A stretch of 64,000 nucleotides of DNA from NCBI GenBank assembly GCA_051208035.1, contig JBPJFZ010000001.1, positions 1 to 64,000 of the forward strand. The letters run 5' to 3'. Of the stretch, positions 1-8,231 are shown piece by piece. Source of the stretch: JACKOB01 sp024234575. Its GTDB lineage: Bacteria > Pseudomonadota > Gammaproteobacteria > Pseudomonadales > Oleiphilaceae. The notes below the pieces were generated by a model that did no database searches, was not told where the DNA came from, and saw nothing but the letters and a program-made list of their open reading frames with translations. The translations under genes were made by a program, and so were the position numbers. Within the stretch, counting starts at the first letter, position 1. Every line of letters begins with the position of its first letter.

Positions 1-31
1 CGCCAAACGGCCGCTTGAAGTGGCCAAGTAG
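1..31 (+). CDS. 3' end of an unidentified gene
   Basis: The first bases read in frame 2 as the last nine codons of a protein ending AKRPLEVAK followed by TAG. A textbook terminator begins four bases later, which supports this being a real gene end. Too little is present to name the product. Confidence 0.4.
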   Translation, partial: AKRPLEVAK

Positions 32-34
32 AAC

Positions 35-54
35 AAAAAAGGCTTCGGCCTTTT
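35..54 (+). terminator. Rho-independent terminator
   Basis: Arms AAAAGGC and GCCTTTT flank a stable TTCG tetraloop, and the 3' arm runs into a T-run. It sits directly after the stop codon at 29-31 and so ends the gene entering from the left. Confidence 0.75.
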
Positions 55-244
55 AGAAATAGACATATTCAAGAAGTAAATAGTATGCCAGGTCTGGAAA
101 AAGAGTCATTGATCAGACCTTCCTTAGGTAAACATTTAGCAGGGAAAAACCATATATATTTTTGTTAGACCCGACCAACCCTCTGCCATACCTCCCCAAA
201 GTAATCAACGATAAAAATGGGAAAGGCACTCAAAACAGCGACCG

Positions 245-517
245 TCATTTGTGGAAAATGCTTTTGTATTTGTCCTCTCGCAATCAAGGACTGATCATGT
301 ATTGATTGGTAATCTCTGGTGTCAGTGGTAGCTGTTCTACCTTACGCATAGACAGACTTTTTTGTAGCGCAACCATTTCGGTACGATTACGCATACCTTG
401 CAACAGTCCCATATAAGTGACGGCGGATATAGCTAAATGTTCAAGCTGGTCCAGTTTGCGTGCCGCCTTGGCATAACCCTTTAAGTGCCAGATCATGACA
501 TCCGTATCAACCAGCAT
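245..517 (-). pseudogene. Truncated VapC-like PIN-domain toxin
   Basis: The intact reading frame covers 284-517 (77 aa). It starts MLVDTDVMIWHLKG, the usual start of a PIN-domain VapC ribonuclease with the first catalytic Asp in LVDTDV, and continues through an AISAVTYMGLLQGMR segment. VapC toxins are normally about 130 aa. Here the frame stops after EITNQYMISP, before the later acidic residues of the PIN active site. In the same frame after the TGA, a stretch reading EDKYKSIF resembles the usual C-terminal GNDKHYK segment, as if the middle had been deleted. It starts 2 bp after the stop of the antitoxin-like gene, so the pair was one operon. I infer that the toxin is inactive. Confidence 0.65.
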
Positions 518-519
518 GT

Positions 520-786
520 CTACCCCTCGTTTCGTGAACCGTCGCGGTTATAGCGTGATGCTCTTAAATTACGTGAAAAGGTTTCGACATCGTTGGTTTC
601 TTCATGATCTTGCCAGATACCAAAAGCAGGATCATCGGTGACAAAGCTGGAAGTCTCTTTACTGGCATCGTTTGCTTCGGTTTCTATACGAATGGTGACC
701 GTTTGGTTGGGTAATGCTTTTAACTGTTGCGCCCATTGAACAGGCAACTCACTGGTCTTAACGTGTTGAATAACGAGCGTCGTCAT
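520..786 (-). CDS. Antitoxin-like partner of the VapC remnant
   Basis: This 88 aa protein begins MTTLVIQHVKTSELPVQWAQ and has the C-terminal pattern TDDPAFGIWQDHEE...RYNRDGSRNEG. That pattern (DPAFGIW, then NLR..RY) is typical of small antitoxins paired with PIN-domain toxins, in which the C-terminal peptide docks on the toxin. It lies directly upstream of the vapC remnant with a 2 bp gap. It appears intact while its toxin is broken, which is the expected order of decay because loss of the antitoxin first would be harmful. No DNA-binding fold is obvious to me at the N-terminus. Confidence 0.6.
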   Translation of the reverse strand: MTTLVIQHVKTSELPVQWAQQLKALPNQTVTIRIETEANDASKETSSFVTDDPAFGIWQDHEETNDVETFSRNLRASRYNRDGSRNEG

Positions 787-982
787 GCTGATACCTCTTG
801 TTTTAGCTGCTTTTCTTTCATCGATGGTTGATTGTACCTTGGCCTGAGTGAAAAGCAGAGAACTTAATTATCGTCATACTTTTAGCCGCTATTGGCTAAT
901 ATTAGTTAGACGTCTAGCGTTTAGCCTCATGTTTTAAAATCAATTTAATGGGTCGTATTGAATTAATTTTGATCAGTTTAGA

Positions 983-1013
983 AAGCCCTGCGAGAAGTGA
1001 TCTCGCAGGGCTT
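983..1013. terminator. Strong bidirectional hairpin
   Basis: A perfect 13 bp stem (AAGCCCTGCGAGA with its complement) has a 5-base loop (AGTGA). It lies 8 bp beyond the stop of the minus-strand remnant at 1021 and most likely terminated that gene. Confidence 0.7.
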
Positions 1014-1020
1014 CTGTTGT

Positions 1021-1155
1021 TTAGTTGATCATCAAACCATGCTCTGCAGAGATTGTCATGATTTCTAATGCTGCCATCAATAAAAGACCCATTCCCAGCA
1101 TGAATGGAACATGCTTCGTAACCGCAATGGATAACGCTTTACTTTTTTTGTTTGG
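1021..1155 (-). pseudogene. 3' remnant of a membrane-protein gene
   Basis: An open stretch of 44 codons ends in TAA at 1021 and contains one clear hydrophobic helix (VPFMLGMGLLLMAALEIM). There is a stop immediately upstream and no convincing start with a ribosome site, so it looks like the last transmembrane segment of a larger gene that has been lost. A strong terminator follows directly, as at a genuine gene end. I do not recognise the family. The rest of 787-1372 shows no gene: it holds the terminator, the antitoxin upstream region and otherwise plain sequence. Confidence 0.35.
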
Positions 1156-1372
1156 TTACAACCCTACAATCCGTCAGTAAGCTTCGCCTATTTCAAAGGC
1201 AAAAAGACAAGCAACGGCTAGAGCGGTATTGAATATCTAAAAAGGTATACAAAATGCCTTTAAATCCAGACGCTGACAGTGCTTTGACAAACACATACAA
1301 ACTTATTCGAATCTGGTAAAGCAGGGCGCTTTAACGCCATTTCTGCGCCAGTACAACCGCGATAAAAACCCG

Positions 1373-2623
1373 TTAACCAATTTTTTTATGCTTGCCAGAA
1401 GAGTGCCGCTCACGCAGGTCGCTATCAATATAGCGGTCGGTTGTGTGCATCGAGGCGTGACCGGCATCATCACGCACATGCTCACGAGGGCGCACTTTAA
1501 CATCTTCGGATATACCCGTATGGCGCAACCAGTGCACTGTTGCGGCTTCTAACTCTGCCGCTTCATTATCCAATCCTTCTGCACGCATTCTTTCGAAGGA
1601 AAGATCGAAGCATTGCTGCACAATTGCGCGTATTTGCCGGGTACTGGTCACAGGTCCGTTACCCAGATTTTTGGGCACCAATGGCGTGGTTTCGTCGGGG
1701 AATGGTAAAGGGGTTAGATCAAGTGCTTGGCGGTACCGTTTTAACGCTGCCAGCATATCATCCGAAACGGTTACAATTCTGCTTTTGTTGCCTTTACCAA
1801 CAACATGTAGCCACCAGTTACCATCCATATCTTTGCGAAAATCACCCATAACCGGTGTCGAGCGTTCATCAGCAACGAGCTCGGATATTCGCAAATACAT
1901 GCCGTAGAGGCAGTTCATGATAAATAAAGTACGTTCGTGCCGCTCGTTACTGTTAGCAAGAATTTGTGCCGTTTCGAGCACAAATTCCCACTGCAGGTTA
2001 CTGATTCGCCGAACGGGCGTTTTCGTGCTGCGTTTTTGTAAGAATTTACTTTTTTGCCTGATGAGAACCACAGGGTTTGATTCGGTAACTTCTTCCTGAA
2101 TCATAAAATTGAAGAAAGATGACAGCACCGAAAACATAGCCCGCAATCCAGACTGGGATAGCGTGTATTTTTTACGATTTGCTTCGTGGCCATGTTTATA
2201 ATCTACCTTTGTGGTGCTCACAACAAATGGACGCCATTCCGGATTGATTATGCGTTCATCGTTGCGATTTACGAAGCGAGAAACGTTTTTAAGACCAATC
2301 CAGGCTAATGGAGGTTTTTGGCAAAAGCGGATAAATTCTTCGATGTCTTGCCGCTTTAATTCAATAATCGAACAGCGCCGAATAATCCAGGACCACTGCA
2401 ATAAGCGTTCGATCTCTCTGCGATAGGCGTTAAAAGTTGAAGAGCTGCCGTTGTAGCTGTAGATAAACTTCCAACCAAATTCGTAATCAACAGAAAATCC
2501 TACACCGGCATCCTGATTGGGAATGAGAAACTGCTTTTCATTAAACGGATTGGCCAGATGTTCCAGGTTGTCGAATATCGGTTTCGGTGGAATTTGTTCG
2601 TTTTTATCTACATTGGCGGACAC
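1373..2623 (-). CDS. Tyrosine-type site-specific recombinase
   Basis: This 416 aa phage-integrase-family enzyme cuts and rejoins DNA through a 3'-phosphotyrosine intermediate. The catalytic set is visible in order: R245 (LRISEL), a Lys in GKGNKSR (277-280), H364 and R367 (HWLRH), H389 (AGHASMHTT) and nucleophile Y398 (DRYID). The long N-terminal half (about 200 residues) holds the arm- and core-binding domains. It stands alone: no excisionase, tRNA or phage gene lies beside it. A 13-6-13 inverted repeat about 60 bp upstream of the start has the layout of a recombinase core site. Its natural role (solitary chromosomal recombinase or relic of an element) is not shown by the sequence. Confidence 0.9.
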   Translation of the reverse strand: MSANVDKNEQIPPKPIFDNLEHLANPFNEKQFLIPNQDAGVGFSVDYEFGWKFIYSYNGSSSTFNAYRREIERLLQWSWIIRRCSIIELKRQDIEEFIRFCQKPPLAWIGLKNVSRFVNRNDERIINPEWRPFVVSTTKVDYKHGHEANRKKYTLSQSGLRAMFSVLSSFFNFMIQEEVTESNPVVLIRQKSKFLQKRSTKTPVRRISNLQWEFVLETAQILANSNERHERTLFIMNCLYGMYLRISELVADERSTPVMGDFRKDMDGNWWLHVVGKGNKSRIVTVSDDMLAALKRYRQALDLTPLPFPDETTPLVPKNLGNGPVTSTRQIRAIVQQCFDLSFERMRAEGLDNEAAELEAATVHWLRHTGISEDVKVRPREHVRDDAGHASMHTTDRYIDSDLRERHSSGKHKKIG

Positions 2624-2683
2624 GTACAGGCACCATAAGTTATCTGAGTTAGCATCATAGTAGCCAGCAAATACCCTAATAGC

Positions 2684-2715
2684 AATATTCCGATAATCAC
2701 ATTTATCGGAATATT
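2684..2715. repeat. 13-6-13 inverted repeat upstream of the recombinase
   Basis: The arms AATATTCCGATAA and TTATCGGAATATT are perfect reverse complements separated by six bases (TCACAT). Arms of 11-13 bp around a 6-8 bp spacer are the architecture of tyrosine-recombinase core sites such as dif, loxP and FRT. It could instead be an operator or a weak hairpin in the recombinase leader. The stem is A+T-rich and no T-run follows, so it is a poor terminator. Confidence 0.6.
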
Positions 2716-2808
2716 TAGAGGCTTAATAGTGATGCTAGATAAGGCCCGGCTGAAACAAGGCTTTAACTGTAGTTTCTGCTGCCGGCACGATAAAGGATTT
2801 TGTGGAGG

Positions 2809-2840
2809 AAATACGCTAACAGCAACGCGTTAGCGTATTT
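2809..2840. terminator. 12-8-12 inverted repeat after the WS/DGAT gene
   Basis: The arms AAATACGCTAAC and GTTAGCGTATTT are perfect complements around an 8-base spacer. It starts 17 bp beyond the stop of the minus-strand acyltransferase gene, so a terminator role is likely, though the T-run is short. Its dimensions also fit a recombinase site, so the call is tentative. Confidence 0.4.
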
Positions 2841-2857
2841 GTAGGACCAATGGTTGG

Positions 2858-4270
2858 TTATTTACGTTTCTTTTTTGGTTTTATCAGGTTATTCAATTCA
2901 TCTAAAGCTTCACCCGAGTAAACCGCAAGATTCTGCATGCTTGGCAAGGTATCTCTGCAGCCGGTATAACCAAAGTTTAAAGAGCCGTCATAGCTTAAGC
3001 ATGTAATATTCAATGCACCGCCATGGGCGATTAATGATACCGGGTACATTGCTTCCAGTTTAGAGCCATTGTAATAAAGTGCGTGATCTGGCCCCGGCAC
3101 GTTAGAAATGGTGACGTTAAATGCCGGTCGCATCCTTCCGCCCAGGCCAGATAATAACTGTAATATGTAAGGCGACATCATCAACATCGTATACTGGTTA
3201 AGCGTATTACGCGGCAAACTTTGTAAATGGTTCTTTGCTGTTTTAGTAGAGTCCTTAATCGTTTCAAGCCGTTTAAGCGGATCTGCCACATTGGTTGCCA
3301 GACTGGCTATCATAAAGCTGATTGCCGTACCGGTGCCTTCGTCATCAGCTGGTCTTATATTTACTGGTATCCCGGCTGTAAGTGGCAGCTCTGGCAAGCA
3401 GTTACGCTCAAGCAAAAATCTTCTTAATGCAGTACCGCAAATATACAGAACAATATCATTCAGAGATGCATCAGCATTCTTTGCGAGAGTCTTTAACTGT
3501 TCTAGCGGGTATTGCTGGGTGGCAAAACGCCTTTGGCCGGCAACCCGCATATTAAGTATTGATTGAGGGCCAACAAACGGCGCCGCCAGTTCATCCAGCC
3601 CTTTTACAGCACTCATCACCAGCCTGCTAAGCGCTGCAACCAATTGAGGCGTATTGGAAGCCTGCTCTTTTACTGCATCAATTGCTTGATGAACCGCGCC
3701 TTGTAATGTCGGGACGCTGTCTGCTGCCAGACCTTTTGGCTTACGTTTGGGACCAATAGACCAAGGCGCTGGCATTTCTGTATCGTCGGGGCTGTTAGAT
3801 AGTATGCGCTGCAACAACCGCACGCCGCTCACACCGTCGATTAACGAGTGATGCATTTTTGTGTACATCGCAAATCGATTATTCTCAAGTCCTTCGATCA
3901 AATGGCACTCCCATAATGGGCGTTTGAAATCGAGATGGTTCGAATGCAGTCGTGAAATCAGCACACCTAACTCTCTCTCACCACCTGGTTTAGGTAACGC
4001 TGAGTGCCGAACGTGGTAATCAAGATCGATTTTGTCGTCAACGACCCAGGAAGGCGAAACGATTCGAGAAAACAAGCTGGGATTGGCTAGCTTCTTGTTC
4101 CACGGCGACACCACTTTAAATGCCTTTTTCATGCGATCAACCTGATCACGTAAAAAAGTTTCTGGGGCATTTTCAGGTAAGCTGAAAATTTGTAAATTGC
4201 CCACATGCATAGGCGTTTCTTCAGAATCGACCGCTAACCAGGATGCATCTAATACGTTCATTCTTGCCAT
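2858..4270 (-). CDS. Wax ester synthase/diacylglycerol acyltransferase (paralogue 1)
   Basis: This 470 aa WS/DGAT-family enzyme transfers acyl groups from acyl-CoA to long-chain alcohols or diacylglycerol, making wax esters or triacylglycerol stored in inclusions. The catalytic HHxxxDG motif is HHSLIDG at residues 140-146. The family blocks PLWECHLIEG (about 118-127), SLNDIVLYICG and the C-terminal ISNVPGP are also present. Length matches the family (450-480 aa). An extra HDG-like site is not seen. It is followed by an inverted-repeat terminator and preceded, 170 bp away on the same strand, by a saccharopine-dehydrogenase-like gene that may share lipid metabolism. A second paralogue lies at 53.4-54.8 kb. 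Substrate preference cannot be read from sequence. Confidence 0.93.
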   Translation of the reverse strand: MARMNVLDASWLAVDSEETPMHVGNLQIFSLPENAPETFLRDQVDRMKKAFKVVSPWNKKLANPSLFSRIVSPSWVVDDKIDLDYHVRHSALPKPGGERELGVLISRLHSNHLDFKRPLWECHLIEGLENNRFAMYTKMHHSLIDGVSGVRLLQRILSNSPDDTEMPAPWSIGPKRKPKGLAADSVPTLQGAVHQAIDAVKEQASNTPQLVAALSRLVMSAVKGLDELAAPFVGPQSILNMRVAGQRRFATQQYPLEQLKTLAKNADASLNDIVLYICGTALRRFLLERNCLPELPLTAGIPVNIRPADDEGTGTAISFMIASLATNVADPLKRLETIKDSTKTAKNHLQSLPRNTLNQYTMLMMSPYILQLLSGLGGRMRPAFNVTISNVPGPDHALYYNGSKLEAMYPVSLIAHGGALNITCLSYDGSLNFGYTGCRDTLPSMQNLAVYSGEALDELNNLIKPKKKRK

Positions 4271-4443
4271 AGTTCTTCATTCCTTGAATTTATTGAACTG
4301 TTCAACTGATTCTCTCCCCGACTAAAAGGCTGGATATTTAAACTACCGTTACATAGTAGTACAAATTCTCAACTACGATGTGCATTCAGCAAAATATGAC
4401 TCATCTCTCATTTACCAAAAGAGTGGTCTAACACTACTTTTAG

Positions 4444-5679
4444 TCATTCGTTTTTTAATTCAAATGTCAGACCAGCATTTTTTTCGAGCCTGACCAGTAA
4501 TTTTTCTTTAAATATTGTTGATGGCGTCCAAAAACCGCCTGAAGTTTTAGCACTCACGTCAAGCGCCAGACACAGAGCAGCTTCACCCAACATTTTTGCT
4601 GTTGATCCATACCCTGGATCACGGTCGCCTGTCACTTTTGCACGAATAACCTCATTGTGTTCAGTTAGCCCCATAAACCGTAAATCGTAAAAGCCGTGTT
4701 CCTGGGAGGTTTTAGATGGCCCCTCCCCTGGTTTTGGTACAACAAATTTCTCTAAAAACCAGCGGGATGGTTTGATGGCCGCAGCCACCATAAAACTCCC
4801 CATGACAGCACTAATGGCAATACTACCGAGCGTACCCTTTACACCTTTGCCGGTTATCATGGCTTCGTCATAAGTAAAGTTTTTTCCGTAATGACTTTTA
4901 CCCAACAGGTTGGATCGATGCACAATTCTTGTGTTAATCGCAGCCATCACAAAGGGGGCAATCCATGTATCAAAATTACGATCAAACTGCGCCCCATTAA
5001 CATTGTTCTGTCTCGCCCTAAACGGATTTGGGTCGCCGCATAAAGAAAACGGATTTGCCAACTCTTTGCGTAATGCGGGATCAGCGGCTGCCTCTTTAAC
5101 GACATTAAGCAGGCTCGCTACGGTGCCACCTGAAAACTCACCCTTCATTGACTTCACACGCATACTTACATGTGTACAAGGTTTACCAAATTTTTCCTGG
5201 GCATTTTTTTGCAGAAAATACACACCCATATCTGATGGAATAGAATCAAATCCACAGCAATGAACAATTTTCGCACCACTGGCTTTTGCGGTTGATTCGT
5301 AGAGTTGGATCATCTGGCGTATCCATTGTACTTCGCCTGTCAGATCACAATAGTGGGTACCAGTTTGCGCACAGATTTTAACAAGCGCTTCGCCGTACAG
5401 AGCATAAGGACCAACGGTGGAGACAATCACTCGGGCACTGGCACAAAGATTTTTCAGAGAGGTTTCATCGGATGAGTCAGCAATTATCGAGGGCAAACCA
5501 GTCGCTGCAGCCCCTAAAGACTGCTTTAATTCTTCTAGTTTTTTAGCTGATCTACCGGCAATCGCCCAGGTAAATCCGGTGTCGTTTCCATATTTTGTTG
5601 CTAAATACTCAACGAGTATTTTACCAACGAAGCTGGTGGCGCCAAAAACAACAACATCGTATTTCTTTTTAGTATCCAT
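4444..5679 (-). CDS. Saccharopine dehydrogenase-like NAD(P)-binding oxidoreductase
   Basis: The protein opens with a Rossmann dinucleotide-binding segment (VVVFGATSFVGKILVEYLA) and continues with the saccharopine-dehydrogenase-family pattern: SDETSLKNLCASARVIVSTVGPYALYGE, the HYCDLTGE block and HCCGFDSIPSDMG. Proteins of this branch include mycobacterial trans-acting enoyl reductases and the mammalian SCCPDH lipid-droplet protein, not lysine-pathway enzymes. Its position beside a WS/DGAT gene fits a lipid role, but that is inference. I prefer the ATG at 5679 (411 aa). A GTG at 5700 would add seven residues without a good ribosome site. The C-terminal half includes a hydrophobic stretch (SIAISAVMGSFMVAAAI) that could associate with a membrane or lipid surface. 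Confidence 0.85.
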   Translation of the reverse strand: MDTKKKYDVVVFGATSFVGKILVEYLATKYGNDTGFTWAIAGRSAKKLEELKQSLGAAATGLPSIIADSSDETSLKNLCASARVIVSTVGPYALYGEALVKICAQTGTHYCDLTGEVQWIRQMIQLYESTAKASGAKIVHCCGFDSIPSDMGVYFLQKNAQEKFGKPCTHVSMRVKSMKGEFSGGTVASLLNVVKEAAADPALRKELANPFSLCGDPNPFRARQNNVNGAQFDRNFDTWIAPFVMAAINTRIVHRSNLLGKSHYGKNFTYDEAMITGKGVKGTLGSIAISAVMGSFMVAAAIKPSRWFLEKFVVPKPGEGPSKTSQEHGFYDLRFMGLTEHNEVIRAKVTGDRDPGYGSTAKMLGEAALCLALDVSAKTSGGFWTPSTIFKEKLLVRLEKNAGLTFELKNE

Positions 5680-5761
5680 AGGTAAACCCGAGTTTTTCAC
5701 AAAGAGATTGGAGTTATTATTAGTTAACGCATGTTAGCCGATCAGCTTCACTATTGAAACT

Positions 5762-6238
5762 TCAGATATATCCCAAAGGCAACGCTGTGGTGTCTATCAC
5801 ACGCCGAAGAATAAAGCTTGAATGAACCCCGCTGACGCCGGGAATACGGGTGATTTTATTTAATAAAAACTCCTGATAGGCATCCATGTCGGGTACCACG
5901 ACTTTAAGCATATAATCGGCATCTTGCCCGGTAATCAGAAAGCACTGCTGAATTTCTGGCAAGTCCGCTACAGTTTGTTCAAATAGTTCGAAGCGTTCTG
6001 GGGTGTGTCTGTCCATGCTAATCTGGATCAGCACCGACAAAGACAAGCCAAGTTGTTTTCGCTCAAGCAGCGTGACTTTGCCGAGGATAACACCGGCTTC
6101 TTCCAGTGCCTTTACCCGCCTTAGACAAGGTGAAGGCGACAGCCCTACTTTCTCGGCTAACTCCTGATTGCTTAGATTGGCATCCTTCTGCAGCAGCTCT
6201 AGTATACGTCTGTCTGTCCTATCAAATTTCACCACCAC
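5762..6238 (-). CDS. Lrp/AsnC family transcriptional regulator
   Basis: This 158 aa protein has the usual Lrp layout: an N-terminal winged helix-turn-helix (DRTDRRILELLQKDANLSNQELAEKV...SPCLRRVKALEEAGVI) followed by a RAM effector-binding domain (about 70-150) with CFLITGQDADYMLKVVVPDM. Lrp-type proteins form dimers to octamers and respond to amino acids. It is divergent from leuA across a 253 bp shared intergenic region, so leucine-responsive control of leuA or autoregulation is plausible. The sequence does not say which ligand it binds; it could also be a closer relative of BkdR or another AsnC-type regulator than of global Lrp. Confidence 0.9.
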   Translation of the reverse strand: MVVKFDRTDRRILELLQKDANLSNQELAEKVGLSPSPCLRRVKALEEAGVILGKVTLLERKQLGLSLSVLIQISMDRHTPERFELFEQTVADLPEIQQCFLITGQDADYMLKVVVPDMDAYQEFLLNKITRIPGVSGVHSSFILRRVIDTTALPLGYI

Positions 6239-6420
6239 CCCCCAAAGATTTATAATTGCTATATATCTTACATAATTGACATATTATTGCTTATAAATAC
6301 AGAAACACAAAATAATAGACAGCAAATTGCCGGTTAAATCCTCTATTATAGTGTTTCAGTTAGATCACCTCACAAGGGTTTTCAACTCGATCCTAAACTC
6401 AAAAGGTTAAGGAATACCCT

Positions 6421-6459
6421 CGCCCACAAGGCGTCGCAACGGGGTGTCATAACACCCCG
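6421..6459 (+). promoter_or_regulatory. Tandem hairpins in the leuA leader
   Basis: Two perfect stem-loops lie 32-71 nt upstream of the leuA start: CGCC/GGCG around CACAA, then CGGGGTGT/ACACCCCG around CATA. No T-run follows either, so this is not a classic attenuator, and I see no leader peptide rich in leucine codons. A structured 5' UTR acting as a cis-regulatory RNA is possible; a regulator site in DNA is the alternative. The phrase TTAAGGAATA occurs twice, once before the hairpins and once as the leuA ribosome site. Confidence 0.4.
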
Positions 6460-6491
6460 GCAAACCGACACAGCTTGATTAAGGAATAGAC

Positions 6492-8162
6492 ATGAGCTTC
6501 GACCATAAAAAATACCAGGCCTTCAAACCTATTAAGAACCCTAACCGTCGCTGGCCAGATACCACAATTAACAAAGCGCCAAGGTGGTGTGCTGTAGATC
6601 TTCGGGATGGTAATCAGGCGCTTGTTAACCCCATGTCTGTTGAACAAAAAATGCGTTTGTTCGAACTTCTGGTTGCGGTCGGCTTTAAAGAAATTGAAAT
6701 TGGGTTTCCTGCGGCAAGTCAGGCCGACTTTGATTTCTGTCGTAAGCTAATTGATGAAAACAGAATACCAGCCGATGTGACTATTCAGGTCTTAACTCAG
6801 GCGCGAGAAGAAATCATCGCTAAAACATTTGATGCGCTGAAAGGCGTATCTGCGGCGATTGTCCATGTCTATAATTCCACGTCCAAAACCCAGCGTGAGC
6901 AGGTTTTTGCAATGGATAAGTCAGGCATAAAAGCAATTGCGGTTGCAGGTGCTACAGCGCTGCAAACCCACGCAAAATACTATCCGGAAACCAATTGGAC
7001 GTTTCAATATTCCCCCGAAAGCTTTACCGGAACAGAGGTAGAATTTGCCGTTGAAGTTATCAATGCTGTCATCGATGTCTGGCAACCTCAGAATGGGCAA
7101 AAAGTAATTATCAATCTTCCCTCGACTGTTGAAATGTCGACACCCAATGTATTTGCAGATCAAGTTGAGTGGGTGCTGGACAGAATTAACCAGCGAAAAT
7201 TTATCACCGCCTGCCTGCACACGCATAATGACAGAGGCTGCGCAGTTGCTTCGGCAGAACTAGGCTTAATGGCAGGCGCAGATCGTGTCGAAGGCACACT
7301 GATGGGTAACGGTGAACGAACCGGCAATACCGATTTGGTAACCATGGCGATGAACCTTTATTCCCAGGGAATCAATCCAAACCTGGACATGAGCGATATG
7401 GCAACAATAGTCGCAACGGTTGAAGCTTGTACAGAGATAGCCACACACCCGCGTCACCCATACGCAGGCGATCTGGTATTTACCGCATTTTCTGGCAGCC
7501 ACCAGGATGCTATTAGAAAATGTTTGCAAAAACGCCAGGAAAACAGTCTCTGGGATGTCGCTTATTTGCCAATAGAGCCTATGGATGTAGGTCGCAATTA
7601 CGAGGAAGTGGTCAGGATCAATAGCCAGTCAGGTAAAGGTGGTGTTGCCTATATTCTAGAGCGAGACTACAACATCACCCTTCCCCGCTGGTTACAGGTT
7701 TCTTTTTCTAAAGTTGTACAGGCGGCAACAGAAAGGACCGGTGGCGAAATAAACTCCAGAGGTATTCGCCAGCTATTTGAAACCGAATATTTAAGCATCA
7801 CGCAAGACTGGAAGCTGTTATCTTACGACATTCATAAAACCGGCGATGGTGTGGATAGTACTGTAGAGTTTGGCGGAGATAGTTTTTCAGTTGCCCTAAA
7901 AGGAAGTGCCAAAGGCGCAGTTGAGGCGACTGCTACAGCATTATCTAACCGGCTTGGTAAAAAGATAGAAGTTGAAGCCTACGATGAATTTGCTTTAACC
8001 GCTGGCAGTGCCGCCAACGCACTGGCCTGTATCTGTGTTGTGATTGATGATAGTAAATATGTGGCCGCAGCGATCGCTGAGGATACTACTGCTGCAACCT
8101 TGCAAGCACTGCTATCTGCCGTAGGTAAATCTGTCGCTTTAAGCGCGGTGCAAGTCGCGTAA
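6492..8162 (+). CDS. leuA: 2-isopropylmalate synthase
   Basis: LeuA condenses acetyl-CoA with 2-oxoisovalerate, the first committed step of leucine synthesis. This 556 aa protein is of the long LeuA type, starting MSFDHKKYQAFKPI. The DRE-TIM catalytic region is visible: DLRDGNQALVNPMS (the Arg-Asp metal and substrate motif), EIEIGFPAASQADFDF, and HTHNDRGCAVASAELG with the metal-binding His pair. The C-terminal LeuA dimer/regulatory domain (about 430-556, with GDSFSVALKGSAKGAVEATATALSN-like sequence) binds leucine for feedback inhibition. The start is supported by AAGGA seven bases upstream. It is monocistronic, with a terminator 20 bp after the stop, and divergent from an Lrp-type regulator. 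Confidence 0.97.
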   Translation: MSFDHKKYQAFKPIKNPNRRWPDTTINKAPRWCAVDLRDGNQALVNPMSVEQKMRLFELLVAVGFKEIEIGFPAASQADFDFCRKLIDENRIPADVTIQVLTQAREEIIAKTFDALKGVSAAIVHVYNSTSKTQREQVFAMDKSGIKAIAVAGATALQTHAKYYPETNWTFQYSPESFTGTEVEFAVEVINAVIDVWQPQNGQKVIINLPSTVEMSTPNVFADQVEWVLDRINQRKFITACLHTHNDRGCAVASAELGLMAGADRVEGTLMGNGERTGNTDLVTMAMNLYSQGINPNLDMSDMATIVATVEACTEIATHPRHPYAGDLVFTAFSGSHQDAIRKCLQKRQENSLWDVAYLPIEPMDVGRNYEEVVRINSQSGKGGVAYILERDYNITLPRWLQVSFSKVVQAATERTGGEINSRGIRQLFETEYLSITQDWKLLSYDIHKTGDGVDSTVEFGGDSFSVALKGSAKGAVEATATALSNRLGKKIEVEAYDEFALTAGSAANALACICVVIDDSKYVAAAIAEDTTAATLQALLSAVGKSVALSAVQVA

Positions 8163-8183
8163 AACAGGTTAAGCAAAAAAGAA

Positions 8184-8206
8184 AAAGCCACAATTAAGTG
8201 GCTTTT
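8184..8206 (+). terminator. leuA terminator
   Basis: AAAGCCAC and GTGGCTTTT form an 8 bp stem with a 6-base loop and a T-run, beginning 22 bp after the leuA stop. It can also serve the convergent small gene at 8232. Confidence 0.8.
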
Positions 8207-8231
8207 ATTCTTGATAACAGATGACTAAAAC

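Noticed and set aside
907..916. Palindrome TAGACGTCTA upstream of the antitoxin-like gene
   Set aside because: Ten bases and 120 bp from the start; could be an operator but nothing else supports it.
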